A stretch of 42,555 bases of DNA from Muribaculaceae bacterium (GTDB lineage: Bacteria; Bacteroidota; Bacteroidia; Bacteroidales; Muribaculaceae): NCBI GenBank assembly GCA_017405965.1, contig JAFQZK010000033.1:1-42555 (forward strand), written 5' to 3'. The notes below the pieces were generated by a model that did no database searches, was not told where the DNA came from, and saw only the letters and a program-made list of their open reading frames with translations. A program made the position numbers and the translations under genes. This document shows positions 15,068 through 25,270 of this stretch, piece after piece; the first letter of the stretch is position 1; each line of letters starts with the position of its first letter.

Positions 15068-17194
15068 ATGAAACAGAACAACAAAGGACATATCCTGTGG
15101 CGCTATGCGCTCGTGGTGGGAATGATGCTGCTCTTCTCATTCATGATTGTCTGGAACATGCTCAAGATCACGGTATTTCAGGCTCAAGCCTGGAACGACA
15201 AGGCCAAGGCCGTGCTCGACAGCATCACCCTCATTCCGCCCGAACGCGGCAAGCTGCTTGCCGACGACGGCACTGTGCTCGCGGCCAACCTGCAGTTCTA
15301 TGTGATACGCATCGACTGGTTCACGCAGGGCATCGAGGAAGACACCCTCAAGAAATACATCGCACCCTTGTGCGACAGCCTGGCCAGGTTCGACTCGACG
15401 ATGACCGCAACCGAGTGGCGCGAGAAAATCATGACCGACCGCAAGAACATCCTTGATGCGGCCAAAGAGGATCCCGCCGACAAGACCAAGAAGGTTCGCA
15501 AGAACCATGCTTACAGGCTGTTCCCCTATATGGTGACGCACAGGCAGTATTCCCGTCTGCGCAGGTTCCCGTTCTTCAATCTGCCCAAGAACAAGAGCGG
15601 CTTCTACTACGAGCTGTACGTGCGCCGCACCAAGCCCTACGGAGCCATGGCGGCACGTAGTATCGGCAATCTGGACAGTACGGGAATCCATGGCCGCACG
15701 GGACTGGAGAGCGCGCTCGACTCCCTGCTGTTCGGCAAACCCGGCATTGCCCGCAACATCCAGCTGACCAATGCCATCGTGCCGGCCGAGAGTGTACCGG
15801 CCGTCAAGGGCTATGATATCACCACAACCATCAACGTGCAGTTGCAGGACATCGTCGAGAACGAGCTCAACAACATGTGCATCGAGACCGGCGCCGAGTG
15901 GGGCACCTGTGTGCTCATGGAAGTGGCCACCGGCGACATCAAGGCCATCAGCAACCTTGAACGCAGCAAGACCAACCCGGGCGAGTATGTCGAGAACATC
16001 AACCATGCCGTGCTGGGCTACGAGCCGGGCTCGGTGGTGAAGACCATCTCGATGATGGTGGCGCTCGAGGACGGCATCGTCGACAATATCGAGGAGAGAT
16101 GGACCACAGGATCGTCATGGGTATATGCCGGCGGCAATCCCATCACCGACTCCCATGGCGCCGCCTCACGATCGGTGCGAGAGATCATCGAGACCTCGTC
16201 AAACATCGGTATGGCCAAGATCATCACCAAGAAATACGGCTCCAACCCGCCAGCATTCCAGGAGCGCCTGAAAGGGATGGGCTTCTTTGAGCCCTTCCAC
16301 TTGGGCATCGCCGGCGAAGAGACGCCGTGGTTCCACAGCGCCAACATCAACGAGGGCGGCAAGGTGGTGCTCTCGCGCCAGGCCTACGGCTACGGCACGC
16401 GCATCCCGCCACTGTGCACCCTGGCCATGTACAACGCCATTGCCAACGACGGCAAGTATGTTCGCCCCCGCCTGTTCAAGAAACTGTCGCGTGCCGGTGA
16501 ACCTGACTCCATCATTCCCGTGACCTACATCCGCAAACAGGTGTGCTCGCCCGAGAATGCTCGCAAACTGCGCACCATGCTTCACGATGTGGTGTGGGGT
16601 GATCACGGCACGGCAAGGCATTGGGTGAAGGATTCTATGGTGGAAATCGCCGGTAAGACGGGCACCGCCTTTGAGGTCATCAACGGCAAGTACGGCGCCA
16701 GAAAGCGTCTGGCCTTCTGCGGCTTCTTCCCCTATGACAAGCCCAAATACTCGTGCATCGTGCTCATGCTGGGTGCCGACCGTGGTGCCGGAGCCAGCAG
16801 CGGTTTGGTGCTCAAGAACATCGCCCGCAAGATGTACGCCCACGGCCTGCTCGGTTCCAAACCCGGCCTCGGCGTTGACAACAAGAAGGGGGGTTCGGGC
16901 GACGACAGCAAGAACTACCCCACCCTGTTCGCATCACAGGGCGACAATAAGATCAACAACATCCAGCGCGGCTTGAACATCAAGTCATCACACCGCTATG
17001 CCCGTCCCGTCAAGGTGGAGAAAGGCGTGCCCTGCGTCATCGGCCTGGACATCCGCGAAGCCATCCGTCTGCTCGAAAACGTCGGCTTGAATGTTTCATT
17101 CACCGGAACAGGCATGGTGGTGAACCAGAGCATCAGTCCCGGAGCCGTGTTCAAACGCGGACAACGCATTGACCTGAGATTAAAGAATTCCTAA
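15068..17194 (+). CDS. ftsI: Septal peptidoglycan transpeptidase (class B penicillin-binding protein) with PASTA domain
   Basis: The 708-residue protein cross-links septal peptidoglycan in the periplasm. It has an N-terminal membrane anchor (ALVVGMMLLFSFMIVWNML), a dimerisation region containing RGKLLADDGTVLAANL, and a transpeptidase domain with all three motifs: SVVK with nucleophile Ser322, SSN at 377-379, and KTG at 530-532. The C-terminus (about 645-706) is one PASTA domain (VIGLDIREAIRLLENVGLNV). PASTA-bearing FtsI is common in Bacteroidetes. It partners with FtsW, encoded four genes downstream, and starts 40 nt after ftsL. Confidence 0.96.
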   Translation: MKQNNKGHILWRYALVVGMMLLFSFMIVWNMLKITVFQAQAWNDKAKAVLDSITLIPPERGKLLADDGTVLAANLQFYVIRIDWFTQGIEEDTLKKYIAPLCDSLARFDSTMTATEWREKIMTDRKNILDAAKEDPADKTKKVRKNHAYRLFPYMVTHRQYSRLRRFPFFNLPKNKSGFYYELYVRRTKPYGAMAARSIGNLDSTGIHGRTGLESALDSLLFGKPGIARNIQLTNAIVPAESVPAVKGYDITTTINVQLQDIVENELNNMCIETGAEWGTCVLMEVATGDIKAISNLERSKTNPGEYVENINHAVLGYEPGSVVKTISMMVALEDGIVDNIEERWTTGSSWVYAGGNPITDSHGAASRSVREIIETSSNIGMAKIITKKYGSNPPAFQERLKGMGFFEPFHLGIAGEETPWFHSANINEGGKVVLSRQAYGYGTRIPPLCTLAMYNAIANDGKYVRPRLFKKLSRAGEPDSIIPVTYIRKQVCSPENARKLRTMLHDVVWGDHGTARHWVKDSMVEIAGKTGTAFEVINGKYGARKRLAFCGFFPYDKPKYSCIVLMLGADRGAGASSGLVLKNIARKMYAHGLLGSKPGLGVDNKKGGSGDDSKNYPTLFASQGDNKINNIQRGLNIKSSHRYARPVKVEKGVPCVIGLDIREAIRLLENVGLNVSFTGTGMVVNQSISPGAVFKRGQRIDLRLKNS

Positions 17195-17208
17195 ATCGTA
17201 ACTTCGTC

Positions 17209-18672
17209 ATGAAAATATTATCACAATTACTCACGTCCATCAAGCCGCTTCAGGTGCTTGGGGACAACAATATCGAAATAACCGACGTCATCAACGACTC
17301 ACGTCAAGCACGACCGGGAGCCATGTTTATCGCCATCAAGGGCGTGGCAGTGGACTCTCATCGCTTCATCGGCGACGTGATCGCTGCAGGCGCACGCGCC
17401 ATCGTGTGCGAGGACTTGCCCGCCCAACTCAATGATGAGGTCACCTATATCCAGGTCGAGAGCACCGTCAGCGCTCTGTCGCACCTGGCCGACGAGTGGT
17501 TTGACCACCCGTCACAATGCCTGCGCTTGGTGGGCGTCACCGGCACCAACGGCAAGACGACGACCGCCACGCTGCTTTATGAGATGGCGCGCCTGATGGG
17601 CTATAAGGCCGGCTTGCTGTCCACCGTGAAAAACATCATCGACACCACCGAGTTGCCTGCTAAACAGACGACTCCCGACCACCTCACGCTCAACCGCCTG
17701 TTGCACGACATGGTGCAGGCCGGATGTGAGTACGCCTTCATGGAGGTGAGCTCCCATGCCTGTGTGCAGGGTCGCATCGAGGGCATCAACTTTGCCGGCG
17801 GCATCTTCACAAACCTTACCCGTGACCACATGGACTTCCACAAGACGGTGGACAACTACATCGCAGCCAAGAAGATGTTCTTCGACGCATTGCCCAAGGG
17901 CGCCTTTGCCCTTGTGAACGCCGATGACAAGGTGGGCGAGGTGATGATTCAGAACACCCGCGCCGACAAATACCGCTACTCGCTGCGCTCCCTGGCCGAC
18001 TTCAAGGGCCGCATCGTCGAGTCACGTCTCGACGGCACCACCCTTGAACTCAACGGCAACCAACTGGAGGTGCAGTTCACCGGACGTTTCAACGCCTACA
18101 ACCTGCTGTCGGTGTATGGAGCCTCGCTGCTGCTGGGCTTTGACCCGCAACAGGTGCTCGTGAAGATGAGCATGCTGGTGCCCGTGGCAGGCCGTTTCCA
18201 GACCATGCGTTCACCGCGCGGCTACACGGCCATTGTGGACTATGCCCACACGCCTGACGCCCTTGTCAACGTGCTCGACACCATCCGCGAGGTGGTAGGC
18301 ACCAGCGGCAATATCATCACCGTGTGCGGCTGTGGCGGTGACCGTGACGCCGGCAAGCGTCCCATCATGGCCCGCGAGGCCGCCTTGCGCAGCGACCGCG
18401 TCATCCTCACCAGCGACAATCCCCGCACCGAGGACCCCGACGAGATTCTGCGCCAGATGGAGGTCGGTCTGCCCGATGACCGCCGTTCCACCACGCTGAC
18501 CATCACCGACCGCCGTCAAGCCATCCGCACCGCATGCCAACTCGCACACTCGGGCGACGTCGTGCTCGTGGCCGGCAAAGGTCATGAGGACTACCAGGAG
18601 ATCAACGGCGTGAAACATCACTTCGACGACCGCGAGCAAGTGCTTGAGGTCTTTGAGGGTGAGAACAAATGA
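17209..18672 (+). CDS. murE: UDP-MurNAc-L-Ala-D-Glu:meso-diaminopimelate ligase
   Basis: The 487-residue cytoplasmic Mur ligase adds the third residue to the peptidoglycan stem peptide using ATP. The P-loop GTNGKTTT is at residues 112-119. The substrate-specificity motif is DNPR (403-406), which marks meso-diaminopimelate rather than lysine as substrate, in line with Gram-negative peptidoglycan and with lysA nearby. Other signatures are MEVSSHA, FTNLTRDHMDFH and VAGKGHEDYQ. It starts 14 nt after ftsI. MurF, the next enzyme of the pathway, is not encoded in the window. Confidence 0.97.
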   Translation: MKILSQLLTSIKPLQVLGDNNIEITDVINDSRQARPGAMFIAIKGVAVDSHRFIGDVIAAGARAIVCEDLPAQLNDEVTYIQVESTVSALSHLADEWFDHPSQCLRLVGVTGTNGKTTTATLLYEMARLMGYKAGLLSTVKNIIDTTELPAKQTTPDHLTLNRLLHDMVQAGCEYAFMEVSSHACVQGRIEGINFAGGIFTNLTRDHMDFHKTVDNYIAAKKMFFDALPKGAFALVNADDKVGEVMIQNTRADKYRYSLRSLADFKGRIVESRLDGTTLELNGNQLEVQFTGRFNAYNLLSVYGASLLLGFDPQQVLVKMSMLVPVAGRFQTMRSPRGYTAIVDYAHTPDALVNVLDTIREVVGTSGNIITVCGCGGDRDAGKRPIMAREAALRSDRVILTSDNPRTEDPDEILRQMEVGLPDDRRSTTLTITDRRQAIRTACQLAHSGDVVLVAGKGHEDYQEINGVKHHFDDREQVLEVFEGENK

Positions 18673-18698
18673 GATTATTAACCAACACAAGATAGGCT

Positions 18699-19958
18699 AT
18701 GTTATATCATCTTTTCCATTACCTGCAGCAGTATAACGTGCCAGGAGCCCGCCTGTTCGAGTACATCACTTTCAGGTCGGGATTCGCCTTCATCCTGTCA
18801 CTGTTCATCGGTATCGTGATAGGCCGTCGCATCATCTTCAAGCTCAAGAACCACCAGATGTGTGACAAGGAGCGCGAGGAGAAGCTGGGCGGCAATTCGT
18901 CCAAGCAGGGCACTCCCACGATGGGCGGTATCATCATCATTATCTCGATTCTGGTGCCGTGCCTGTTGCTGGGTAAACTCAACAACGTCTACATGCTGCT
19001 CATGATCGTGTCCACCCTGTGGTGCGGCGCGCTGGGTTTTGCTGACGACTACATCAAGGTCTTCCACCACGACAAGCGCGGCCTCAAGGGCAAGTTCAAG
19101 ATCGTGGGCCAGGTGGGTCTGGGAGTCATCGTGGGTCTGACCATGTACTTGAGCCCCGCCATCGTGATGAACGAGAACGTTCACGTCACCAACCGCAACG
19201 AGACCCCCGAACTGGTGGAGATTCACAAGTCGCAGGCTGTCAAGGCTACCAAGACCACCCTGCCGTTTGTCAAGAACCACAACTTCGACTACGCCTACTT
19301 CACGGGCTGGATGGGCAAGTACAAGCAGGCCGGCGGATGGATCCTCTTCATCCTGGTGACCATCTTTGTCATCGCGGCAGTGAGCAATGGTGCCAACCTG
19401 ACCGACGGTGTTGACGGACTGGCGACAGGAACATCGGCGATCATCGGCGTGGCCTTGGCCATCATGTGCTATCTGGGTGGTAATGTCATCTATTCATCCT
19501 ACCTGAATATCATGTACATCCCGGATAGCAGTGAACTGGTAGTGTATGCCGCGGCATTCATCGGGGCCACCATCGGCTTCCTGTGGTATAATTCATTCCC
19601 GGCCCAAGTGTTCATGGGCGACACGGGCAGCCTGTGCCTGGGCGGCATCATCGCTGTGTTTGCCGTGCTCATCCGCAAGGAATGGCTCATTCCCCTGCTG
19701 TGCGGCATCTTCCTGATCGAGGAACTCTCGGTCATCTTGCAGGTGTGGTACGTCAAGCGCCACAAGGGCAAGAACATGCGTCTGTTCAAGATGACACCCT
19801 TGCATCACCACTTCACCATCGACCCCGAGAAGATCACTTGGGGCTACAAGATAAAAACGCCTGACCATCGCATTCCCGAGGCCAAAATCGTGATGCGTTT
19901 CTTCCTGGTGAGCATCCTGCTGGCCGCACTGACCTTTGTGACGCTCAAGATCAGGTAA
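18699..19958 (+). CDS. mraY: Phospho-MurNAc-pentapeptide transferase
   Basis: The 419-residue polytopic membrane enzyme transfers phospho-MurNAc-pentapeptide to undecaprenyl phosphate, making lipid I. Diagnostic motifs are GTPTMGG, GFADDYIKVFHHDKRGLKGKF (the catalytic DDxxK region, split here as ADDYIK), NLTDGVDGLATG, VFMGDTGSLCLGG and MTPLHHHF. It is longer than the roughly 360-residue E. coli enzyme because of an insert of about 50 residues (about 150-205: NENVHVTNRNETPELVE), which is usual in Bacteroidetes. It lies 26 nt after murE. Confidence 0.97.
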   Translation: MLYHLFHYLQQYNVPGARLFEYITFRSGFAFILSLFIGIVIGRRIIFKLKNHQMCDKEREEKLGGNSSKQGTPTMGGIIIIISILVPCLLLGKLNNVYMLLMIVSTLWCGALGFADDYIKVFHHDKRGLKGKFKIVGQVGLGVIVGLTMYLSPAIVMNENVHVTNRNETPELVEIHKSQAVKATKTTLPFVKNHNFDYAYFTGWMGKYKQAGGWILFILVTIFVIAAVSNGANLTDGVDGLATGTSAIIGVALAIMCYLGGNVIYSSYLNIMYIPDSSELVVYAAAFIGATIGFLWYNSFPAQVFMGDTGSLCLGGIIAVFAVLIRKEWLIPLLCGIFLIEELSVILQVWYVKRHKGKNMRLFKMTPLHHHFTIDPEKITWGYKIKTPDHRIPEAKIVMRFFLVSILLAALTFVTLKIR

Positions 19959-19998
19959 TCAAAACAAATTAACTTCAACAACTGACAACGAATCTATC

Positions 19999-21345
19999 AT
20001 GACGACTAAACGATTAGTAGTGCTGGGTGGCGGCGAGAGCGGCGCGGGAGCTGCCGTGCTGGGCAAAGTCAAGGGCATGGACGTGTGGCTGAGCGATGCC
20101 GGCACCATCGGACAGACCTACAAGGACCTGCTCGACAAGTATGACATCGCGTGGGAGGAAGGCGGACACACGCCCGAGAAAATCCTCAGCGCCGACGAGG
20201 TGGTCAAGAGCCCGGGCATCCCCGACACGGCCCCCATGGTCGCACAAATCATCGAGCGGGGCATCCCCATCGTGAGCGAGATCGAGTTCGCCGGCCGTTA
20301 CACCGACGCCAAGATGGTGTGCATCACCGGCAGCAACGGCAAGACGACCACCACCAAGCTCACTTACCATATCTTCAAGAAAGCGGGTATGAACGTGGGG
20401 CTGGCCGGCAACGTGGGCCGCAGCCTGGCCCTGCAGGTTGCCACCGAGCATCATGACGTGTATATCATCGAGTTGAGCAGCTTTCAGCTCGACAACATGT
20501 ATGAGTTCAAAGCCAATGTGGCTGTGCTGCTCAACATCACGCCCGACCACCTGGACCGCTACGACTACAAGATGGAGAACTATGCCGCAGCCAAATTCCG
20601 CATCACCCAGAACCAGACCGGCGAGGATTCTTTCATCTTCTGGAAGAACGATCCCATCATAGCCGAGCAATTGCGCCAGCACCATCTCGAGTCACAGCTG
20701 CTGAGTTTCACGGCCGATGACGACGAGCGCAACGCGGCATGGCTGCGCCAGGGTGTGCTCCACTTCAACATTGGCGGCGACCGCTGGGAGATTCCGCGCG
20801 AGCAACTGTCGCTCAAGGGCTTGCACAATGTTTACAACACTATGGCTGCCGGCCTGTCGGCCCAGGTGTTCGACATCCGCAAGGACGTCATCCGCGAGGC
20901 GCTGGCCGACTTTGAGGCCGTGCCCCACCGTCTGGAGTATGTCGATACGGTCGATGGCGTGCGTTACATCAACGACAGCAAGGCCACCAACGTCGATGCC
21001 TGCTGGTATGCACTCGAGAGCGTGAACGAGCCGTGTGTGCTCATCCTGGGCGGTATCGACAAGGGCAACGACTACAGCCAAATAGAGCCCCTGGTCAAAC
21101 AAAAGGTTACGGCTATCGTATGCCTGGGCGTGGATAATGCCAAGTTGCATGAGTTCTTTGACGGCATGGTGCCTGTCGTGACCGATGCCCGCGGCATGGC
21201 CGAGTGCATGGCCAAGTGCCGCGAACTGGCCAAGCCAGGTCACACCGTGCTGCTGTCGCCGTGTTGCGCCAGCTTCGACCTGTTCAACGGCATGGCCGAC
21301 CGTGGCAACCAGTTCAAGGATTGTGTCAAGAATATGAAAAAATAA
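19999..21345 (+). CDS. murD: UDP-MurNAc-L-alanine:D-glutamate ligase
   Basis: The 448-residue cytoplasmic Mur ligase adds D-glutamate to UDP-MurNAc-L-Ala. The P-loop GSNGKTTTTK begins at residue 111; other family features are GGGESGAGAAVLG at the N-terminus, ELSSFQLDNM, NITPDHLDRY, YINDSKATNVDA and LSPCCASFDLF. It starts 40 nt after mraY and has no unusual features. Confidence 0.97.
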   Translation: MTTKRLVVLGGGESGAGAAVLGKVKGMDVWLSDAGTIGQTYKDLLDKYDIAWEEGGHTPEKILSADEVVKSPGIPDTAPMVAQIIERGIPIVSEIEFAGRYTDAKMVCITGSNGKTTTTKLTYHIFKKAGMNVGLAGNVGRSLALQVATEHHDVYIIELSSFQLDNMYEFKANVAVLLNITPDHLDRYDYKMENYAAAKFRITQNQTGEDSFIFWKNDPIIAEQLRQHHLESQLLSFTADDDERNAAWLRQGVLHFNIGGDRWEIPREQLSLKGLHNVYNTMAAGLSAQVFDIRKDVIREALADFEAVPHRLEYVDTVDGVRYINDSKATNVDACWYALESVNEPCVLILGGIDKGNDYSQIEPLVKQKVTAIVCLGVDNAKLHEFFDGMVPVVTDARGMAECMAKCRELAKPGHTVLLSPCCASFDLFNGMADRGNQFKDCVKNMKK

Positions 21346-21391
21346 CGCATTCACAGCCAATAACTTATAACACTCTTTCAACAACCCCATT

Positions 21392-22738
21392 ATGGCTCAG
21401 AACGTAAAGACAAATAAATATAACGAACTCTCGCAAAAGTATGGAGATCCCTGGATCTGGGGTATCTACATCACCCTTGTGATTATCTCCATCATCGAGA
21501 GCTACAGCGCATCAAGCCGCGAGATTGTCGATGAAGGCTTGTACATGCCGCTGATCAAGCAGTGCGCCTTTCTTGCCGGCGGCGCAGTGCTGGTATTCCT
21601 GACGCTGCGCGTAGATTACAACAACCCCAAGTTCCTGTACCTCATGGTACCTGTGCTGGCGATGGTAACGGTATTCAGCCTGGTGTATGTCATGAAATTC
21701 GGTGCCATCATCAATGGCGCGAGACGTGCGATGAACATCATACCGGGCGTTCTCACCCTACAGCCAGCCGAATTCGCCAAACTGTCCATTGTGACGCTGT
21801 TGTCCTACATCTTCGCCAAAAGCCAGAAGAACAGGGACATCAGCACCAACGGCCTCGTGGCTGCCGGCATTGCCGTTGCGGTTTACGGCGGATTGATGAT
21901 CTTGAGCGGATTGACCAACACCTTGCTGCTGATCGCCATCAGCGGCTCGATGCTGCTCATCGGCGGTGCCAGCCTCAAGAAAATCGGCATCATGATGGTC
22001 TTCTTCGGCATCATGTTCGGTTGCTACTACATCATCAAGAGCAACAACGACAAGAAGAACGAGATGTTCACCGAGACGCAGAAGGAGATGCAGATTACCA
22101 CCACAACCGATGATGCCTCCCCACTCAAGGTTAACGGAGTGCGACGCTCAGGCACATGGAAAAACCGCCTTCGTGAATGGTGGAACAGTGACTCGCTGGT
22201 ATATCGCCCCATCACGCCCAAGAACCAGCAGGAGATGTTCTCGCGCATGGCTCAAGCCCATGGCGGCATTCCCGGTGTGGGCATCGGCAAGTCGCGTGAG
22301 TGCAGCCGACTGCCGCTGGCCTTCAGTGACTACATCTTTTCGATCATCGTTGAAGAGACCGGCTTCATCGGCGGCATCTTTGTGCTGCTGCTATACCTGT
22401 CACTGCTGGGCCGAGCGGCAATGATCGTGCGGCGCAGCAAGCGTGTACTACCCTCGCTGCTGGTCATCGGAATGGCGTCTTTCATCACGTTCCAGGCCCT
22501 GTTCCACATGGCCATCAACGTGGGTGTATTCCCCGTTTCGGGTCAGCCCCTGCCCCTCATCTCCAAGGGTGGCACCTCGATTGGTGTCATCAGTCTGGCC
22601 TTTGGTGTGATGCTGAGTGTGAGCCGCACCATCGCCAATTACGGAAACAAGAAAAACAAAGTTGAGGAGACTCCTGTCATCGAAGGTCTCGATGCCGAGA
22701 ATCCTACCGAAATACCTGCTAAAAATGTCTGGAAATAA
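21392..22738 (+). CDS. ftsW: Septal peptidoglycan glycosyltransferase (SEDS family)
   Basis: The 448-residue membrane protein belongs to the SEDS family (FtsW/RodA), which polymerises lipid II into glycan strands in complex with a class B penicillin-binding protein, here FtsI. Recognisable segments are NGARRAMNIIPGVLTLQPAEFAKL and, near the end, GVFPVSGQPLPLISKGGTS, both hallmarks of the family. There are about ten membrane helices and a long hydrophilic loop (about residues 215-300) with TQKEMQITTTTDD. The cluster position identifies it as FtsW rather than RodA. Its 3' end overlaps murG by 14 nt. Confidence 0.95.
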   Translation: MAQNVKTNKYNELSQKYGDPWIWGIYITLVIISIIESYSASSREIVDEGLYMPLIKQCAFLAGGAVLVFLTLRVDYNNPKFLYLMVPVLAMVTVFSLVYVMKFGAIINGARRAMNIIPGVLTLQPAEFAKLSIVTLLSYIFAKSQKNRDISTNGLVAAGIAVAVYGGLMILSGLTNTLLLIAISGSMLLIGGASLKKIGIMMVFFGIMFGCYYIIKSNNDKKNEMFTETQKEMQITTTTDDASPLKVNGVRRSGTWKNRLREWWNSDSLVYRPITPKNQQEMFSRMAQAHGGIPGVGIGKSRECSRLPLAFSDYIFSIIVEETGFIGGIFVLLLYLSLLGRAAMIVRRSKRVLPSLLVIGMASFITFQALFHMAINVGVFPVSGQPLPLISKGGTSIGVISLAFGVMLSVSRTIANYGNKKNKVEETPVIEGLDAENPTEIPAKNVWK

Positions 22739-23846
22739 TCAACAACAACTCAAAGTGCTGGTGAGCGGCGGAGGCACGGGAGGACACATCTTCCCGGCAC
22801 TGTCCATCGCCAACGAGATGCGCCGTCGCCATCCCGACGCCAGAATCCTGTTCGTGGGTGCCGAGGGACGCATGGAAATGGAAAAAGTGCCCGCTGCGGG
22901 CTATAACATCATCGGCCTGCCAGTGAGCGGTTTTGACCGCAAGCACCTGCTCCGCAATTTCAAGGTCCTGGCCCGCTTATTCAAGAGCATGAACCTGGCC
23001 AAGAAGATACTTAACGATTTCAAGCCCGATATCGCCATCGGCGTGGGCGGATATGCCAGCGGCCCGATGCTCAAGGAGGCCCAGAAGCGTGGCATCCCCA
23101 CCCTGCTCCAGGAGCAGAACTCCTATGCCGGCGTGACCAACAAGCTGCTGGCTGCCAAGGCCGACTGCATCTGTGTGGCCTACGAGGGCATGGAGCGCTT
23201 CTTCCCACAGGACAAGATCGTGCTCACGGGCAATCCCGTGAGGCGCAATCTGCTGGAGTGTGGCGCCACCCCCGAACAGGCCCGTCAAGCCATGGGTGTC
23301 GATCCCGACAAGCACACGATCCTCATCATCGGCGGCAGTCTGGGAGCCCGCACCATCAACAATGCCATCATCGAGGGACTGAGCCGCATCGGCGAGGCCC
23401 ACAATGTTCAGGTCATCTGGCAAACCGGCAAGGGCTACGACCAGCAATGCCGTGAGGCGCTCAACGCTTCGGGCGTGAAGAACGTGAAGCAAATGGCCTT
23501 CATCAGCAACATGGACATGGCCTATCGCGCCGCCGACCTGGTTGTCTCGAGAGCCGGCGCCAGCTCCATCTCTGAGTTGCAGTTGCTGGGCAAGGCAGCC
23601 ATCCTGGTGCCGTCGCCCAACGTCGCCGAGGATCATCAGACCAAGAACGCTATGGCCCTGGTGAACCGCGATGCCGCCATGATGGTGAGAGACGCCGACG
23701 CCCCGACACAGCTCGTCGAGACCATGCTGGCCACCGTCACCGACAAAGAGAAGACTGCTTCACTGGGCACCAACGTGTTATCGATGGCCCTGCGTGACGC
23801 TGCCGAGCGCATCGTCGATGAAGCCGAAAAAATCATGAGAAAATAA
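22725..23846 (+). CDS. murG: UDP-GlcNAc:lipid I N-acetylglucosaminyltransferase
   Basis: The 373-residue peripheral membrane enzyme adds GlcNAc to lipid I to form lipid II. The GT-B signature SGGGTGGHIFPAL is at residues 14-26; IGVGGYASGPML, LQEQNSYAGVTNK, TGNPVR and SRAGASSISEL are further family motifs. The start at 22725 (MSGNNQQQLKVLVSGG) is chosen over one 63 nt upstream because it puts the glycine loop at the usual distance; it overlaps the end of ftsW by 14 nt, suggesting translational coupling. Confidence 0.96.
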   Translation: MSGNNQQQLKVLVSGGGTGGHIFPALSIANEMRRRHPDARILFVGAEGRMEMEKVPAAGYNIIGLPVSGFDRKHLLRNFKVLARLFKSMNLAKKILNDFKPDIAIGVGGYASGPMLKEAQKRGIPTLLQEQNSYAGVTNKLLAAKADCICVAYEGMERFFPQDKIVLTGNPVRRNLLECGATPEQARQAMGVDPDKHTILIIGGSLGARTINNAIIEGLSRIGEAHNVQVIWQTGKGYDQQCREALNASGVKNVKQMAFISNMDMAYRAADLVVSRAGASSISELQLLGKAAILVPSPNVAEDHQTKNAMALVNRDAAMMVRDADAPTQLVETMLATVTDKEKTASLGTNVLSMALRDAAERIVDEAEKIMRK

Positions 23847-23887
23847 TCATCACCGATATATTGGTTCTTTAGATTCAAGGAAAAATA

Positions 23888-25270
23888 ATGAAGGAGTTTG
23901 ATTCTTTATATTTCGTGGGAGCAGGCGGCATCGGCATGGCTGCCCTTGAACGCTATTTCCTGGCCAAGGGAAAACGCATCGCAGGCTACGACCGCACACC
24001 CAGCGAGTTGACCCATGAACTGGAACAGGAAGGTGTCCACATCGACTATGACGAGGACCCCGACCTCATTCCCGACTATTGCCGCGACCCCGAGCGCACA
24101 CTGGTGGTCTATACGCCTGCTGTCCCCGACAGCCATCGCGGATTGACCTACTTCAGGGAAAACGGCTTTGAAGTGGTTAAACGCGCCGCATTGCTTGGCG
24201 TAGTGACATCCCACAGCAAAGCCTTGTGCTTTGCCGGCACCCACGGCAAGACCACGACATCGAGCATGGCGGCACACATCCTGCACAGTTCGGGCATCGG
24301 CTGCAATGCCTTCCTGGGCGGTATTTTGCGCAACTACGACAGCAACTTCCTGCTGTCCACGACAAGTCCCTTCTCGGTGATCGAGGCCGACGAGTTTGAC
24401 CGCTCATTCCATCACCTCAGGCCCCATGTGGCTGTGGTGACATCAACCGACCCCGACCACCTGGACATCTACGGCACTGCCGAGAATTACCTTGAGGGGT
24501 TCGCTCATTTCACCGAACTCATCCAGCCGGGCGGCGCACTCATCATCCACACGGGACTCGCCTTGAAACCGCGTGTCCAGGATGACGTCAAGATTTACAC
24601 CTATAGCCGTGATGAGGGCGATTTCCACGCCGTCAACATCCGCAAGACTCCCGGCGAAATCACCTTTGACCTTGTGACCCCATGGGAAACGTTGCCCGAT
24701 GTCCGCCTTGGCGTTCCGGTCGAGATCAACATCGAGAACGCGATTGCCGCCATGGCGGCCTGCAGGCTGGTTGACGCTCCTCTCGAAGCCATGCGCGAAG
24801 CCATCGGCACCTTCCAGGGCCCCAAGCGCCGATTTGAGTTCTGGGTCAAGGAGCCGGGCGAGCACGGCAAGGTGATGATCGACGACTATGCACATCATCC
24901 GGGCGAGTTGCAGGCCAGCATCAACTCGGTGCGCGACCTGTACCCCGGCCGCAAGCTCACGGTCATCTTCCAGCCGCACCTCTACACGAGGACCCGTGAC
25001 TTTGCTCCAGGCTTTGCTGCAGCGCTGTCTCTGGCCGATGAGGTGATCTTGCTTCCCATCTATCCGGCGCGTGAAGAACCCATCCCCGGAGTCTCGAGTG
25101 AAATGATACTTGAACAGGTCACAAACACAAAAAAAATCATTTACTCGAAAGAAAATTTGATTAAGTCAATACATTTGAGTAATTTTGACGTTTTATTGAC
25201 GGCAGGGGCTGGTGACATAGCCAATCTGCTGCCTCAAATATGCGTTGAATACAAGAAGCAGAAGCGTTGA
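23888..25270 (+). CDS. murC: UDP-N-acetylmuramate:L-alanine ligase
   Basis: The 460-residue cytoplasmic Mur ligase adds L-alanine to UDP-MurNAc, the first step of stem-peptide assembly. The N-terminus FVGAGGIGMAALERYFL binds UDP; the P-loop GTHGKTTTSS begins at residue 117; EADEFDRSFHHLRP, STDPDHLDIY and DDYAHHPGEL are typical MurC motifs. It starts 41 nt after murG. The last stretch is more AT-rich than the rest. The stop codon overlaps the ftsQ start by 4 nt. Confidence 0.97.
   Translation: MKEFDSLYFVGAGGIGMAALERYFLAKGKRIAGYDRTPSELTHELEQEGVHIDYDEDPDLIPDYCRDPERTLVVYTPAVPDSHRGLTYFRENGFEVVKRAALLGVVTSHSKALCFAGTHGKTTTSSMAAHILHSSGIGCNAFLGGILRNYDSNFLLSTTSPFSVIEADEFDRSFHHLRPHVAVVTSTDPDHLDIYGTAENYLEGFAHFTELIQPGGALIIHTGLALKPRVQDDVKIYTYSRDEGDFHAVNIRKTPGEITFDLVTPWETLPDVRLGVPVEINIENAIAAMAACRLVDAPLEAMREAIGTFQGPKRRFEFWVKEPGEHGKVMIDDYAHHPGELQASINSVRDLYPGRKLTVIFQPHLYTRTRDFAPGFAAALSLADEVILLPIYPAREEPIPGVSSEMILEQVTNTKKIIYSKENLIKSIHLSNFDVLLTAGAGDIANLLPQICVEYKKQKR

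Noticed and set aside
15137-16006. A 289-residue open frame antisense to ftsI
   Set aside because: The plus strand encodes an unmistakable penicillin-binding protein; the antisense frame shows no motifs and reflects GC-rich third positions.
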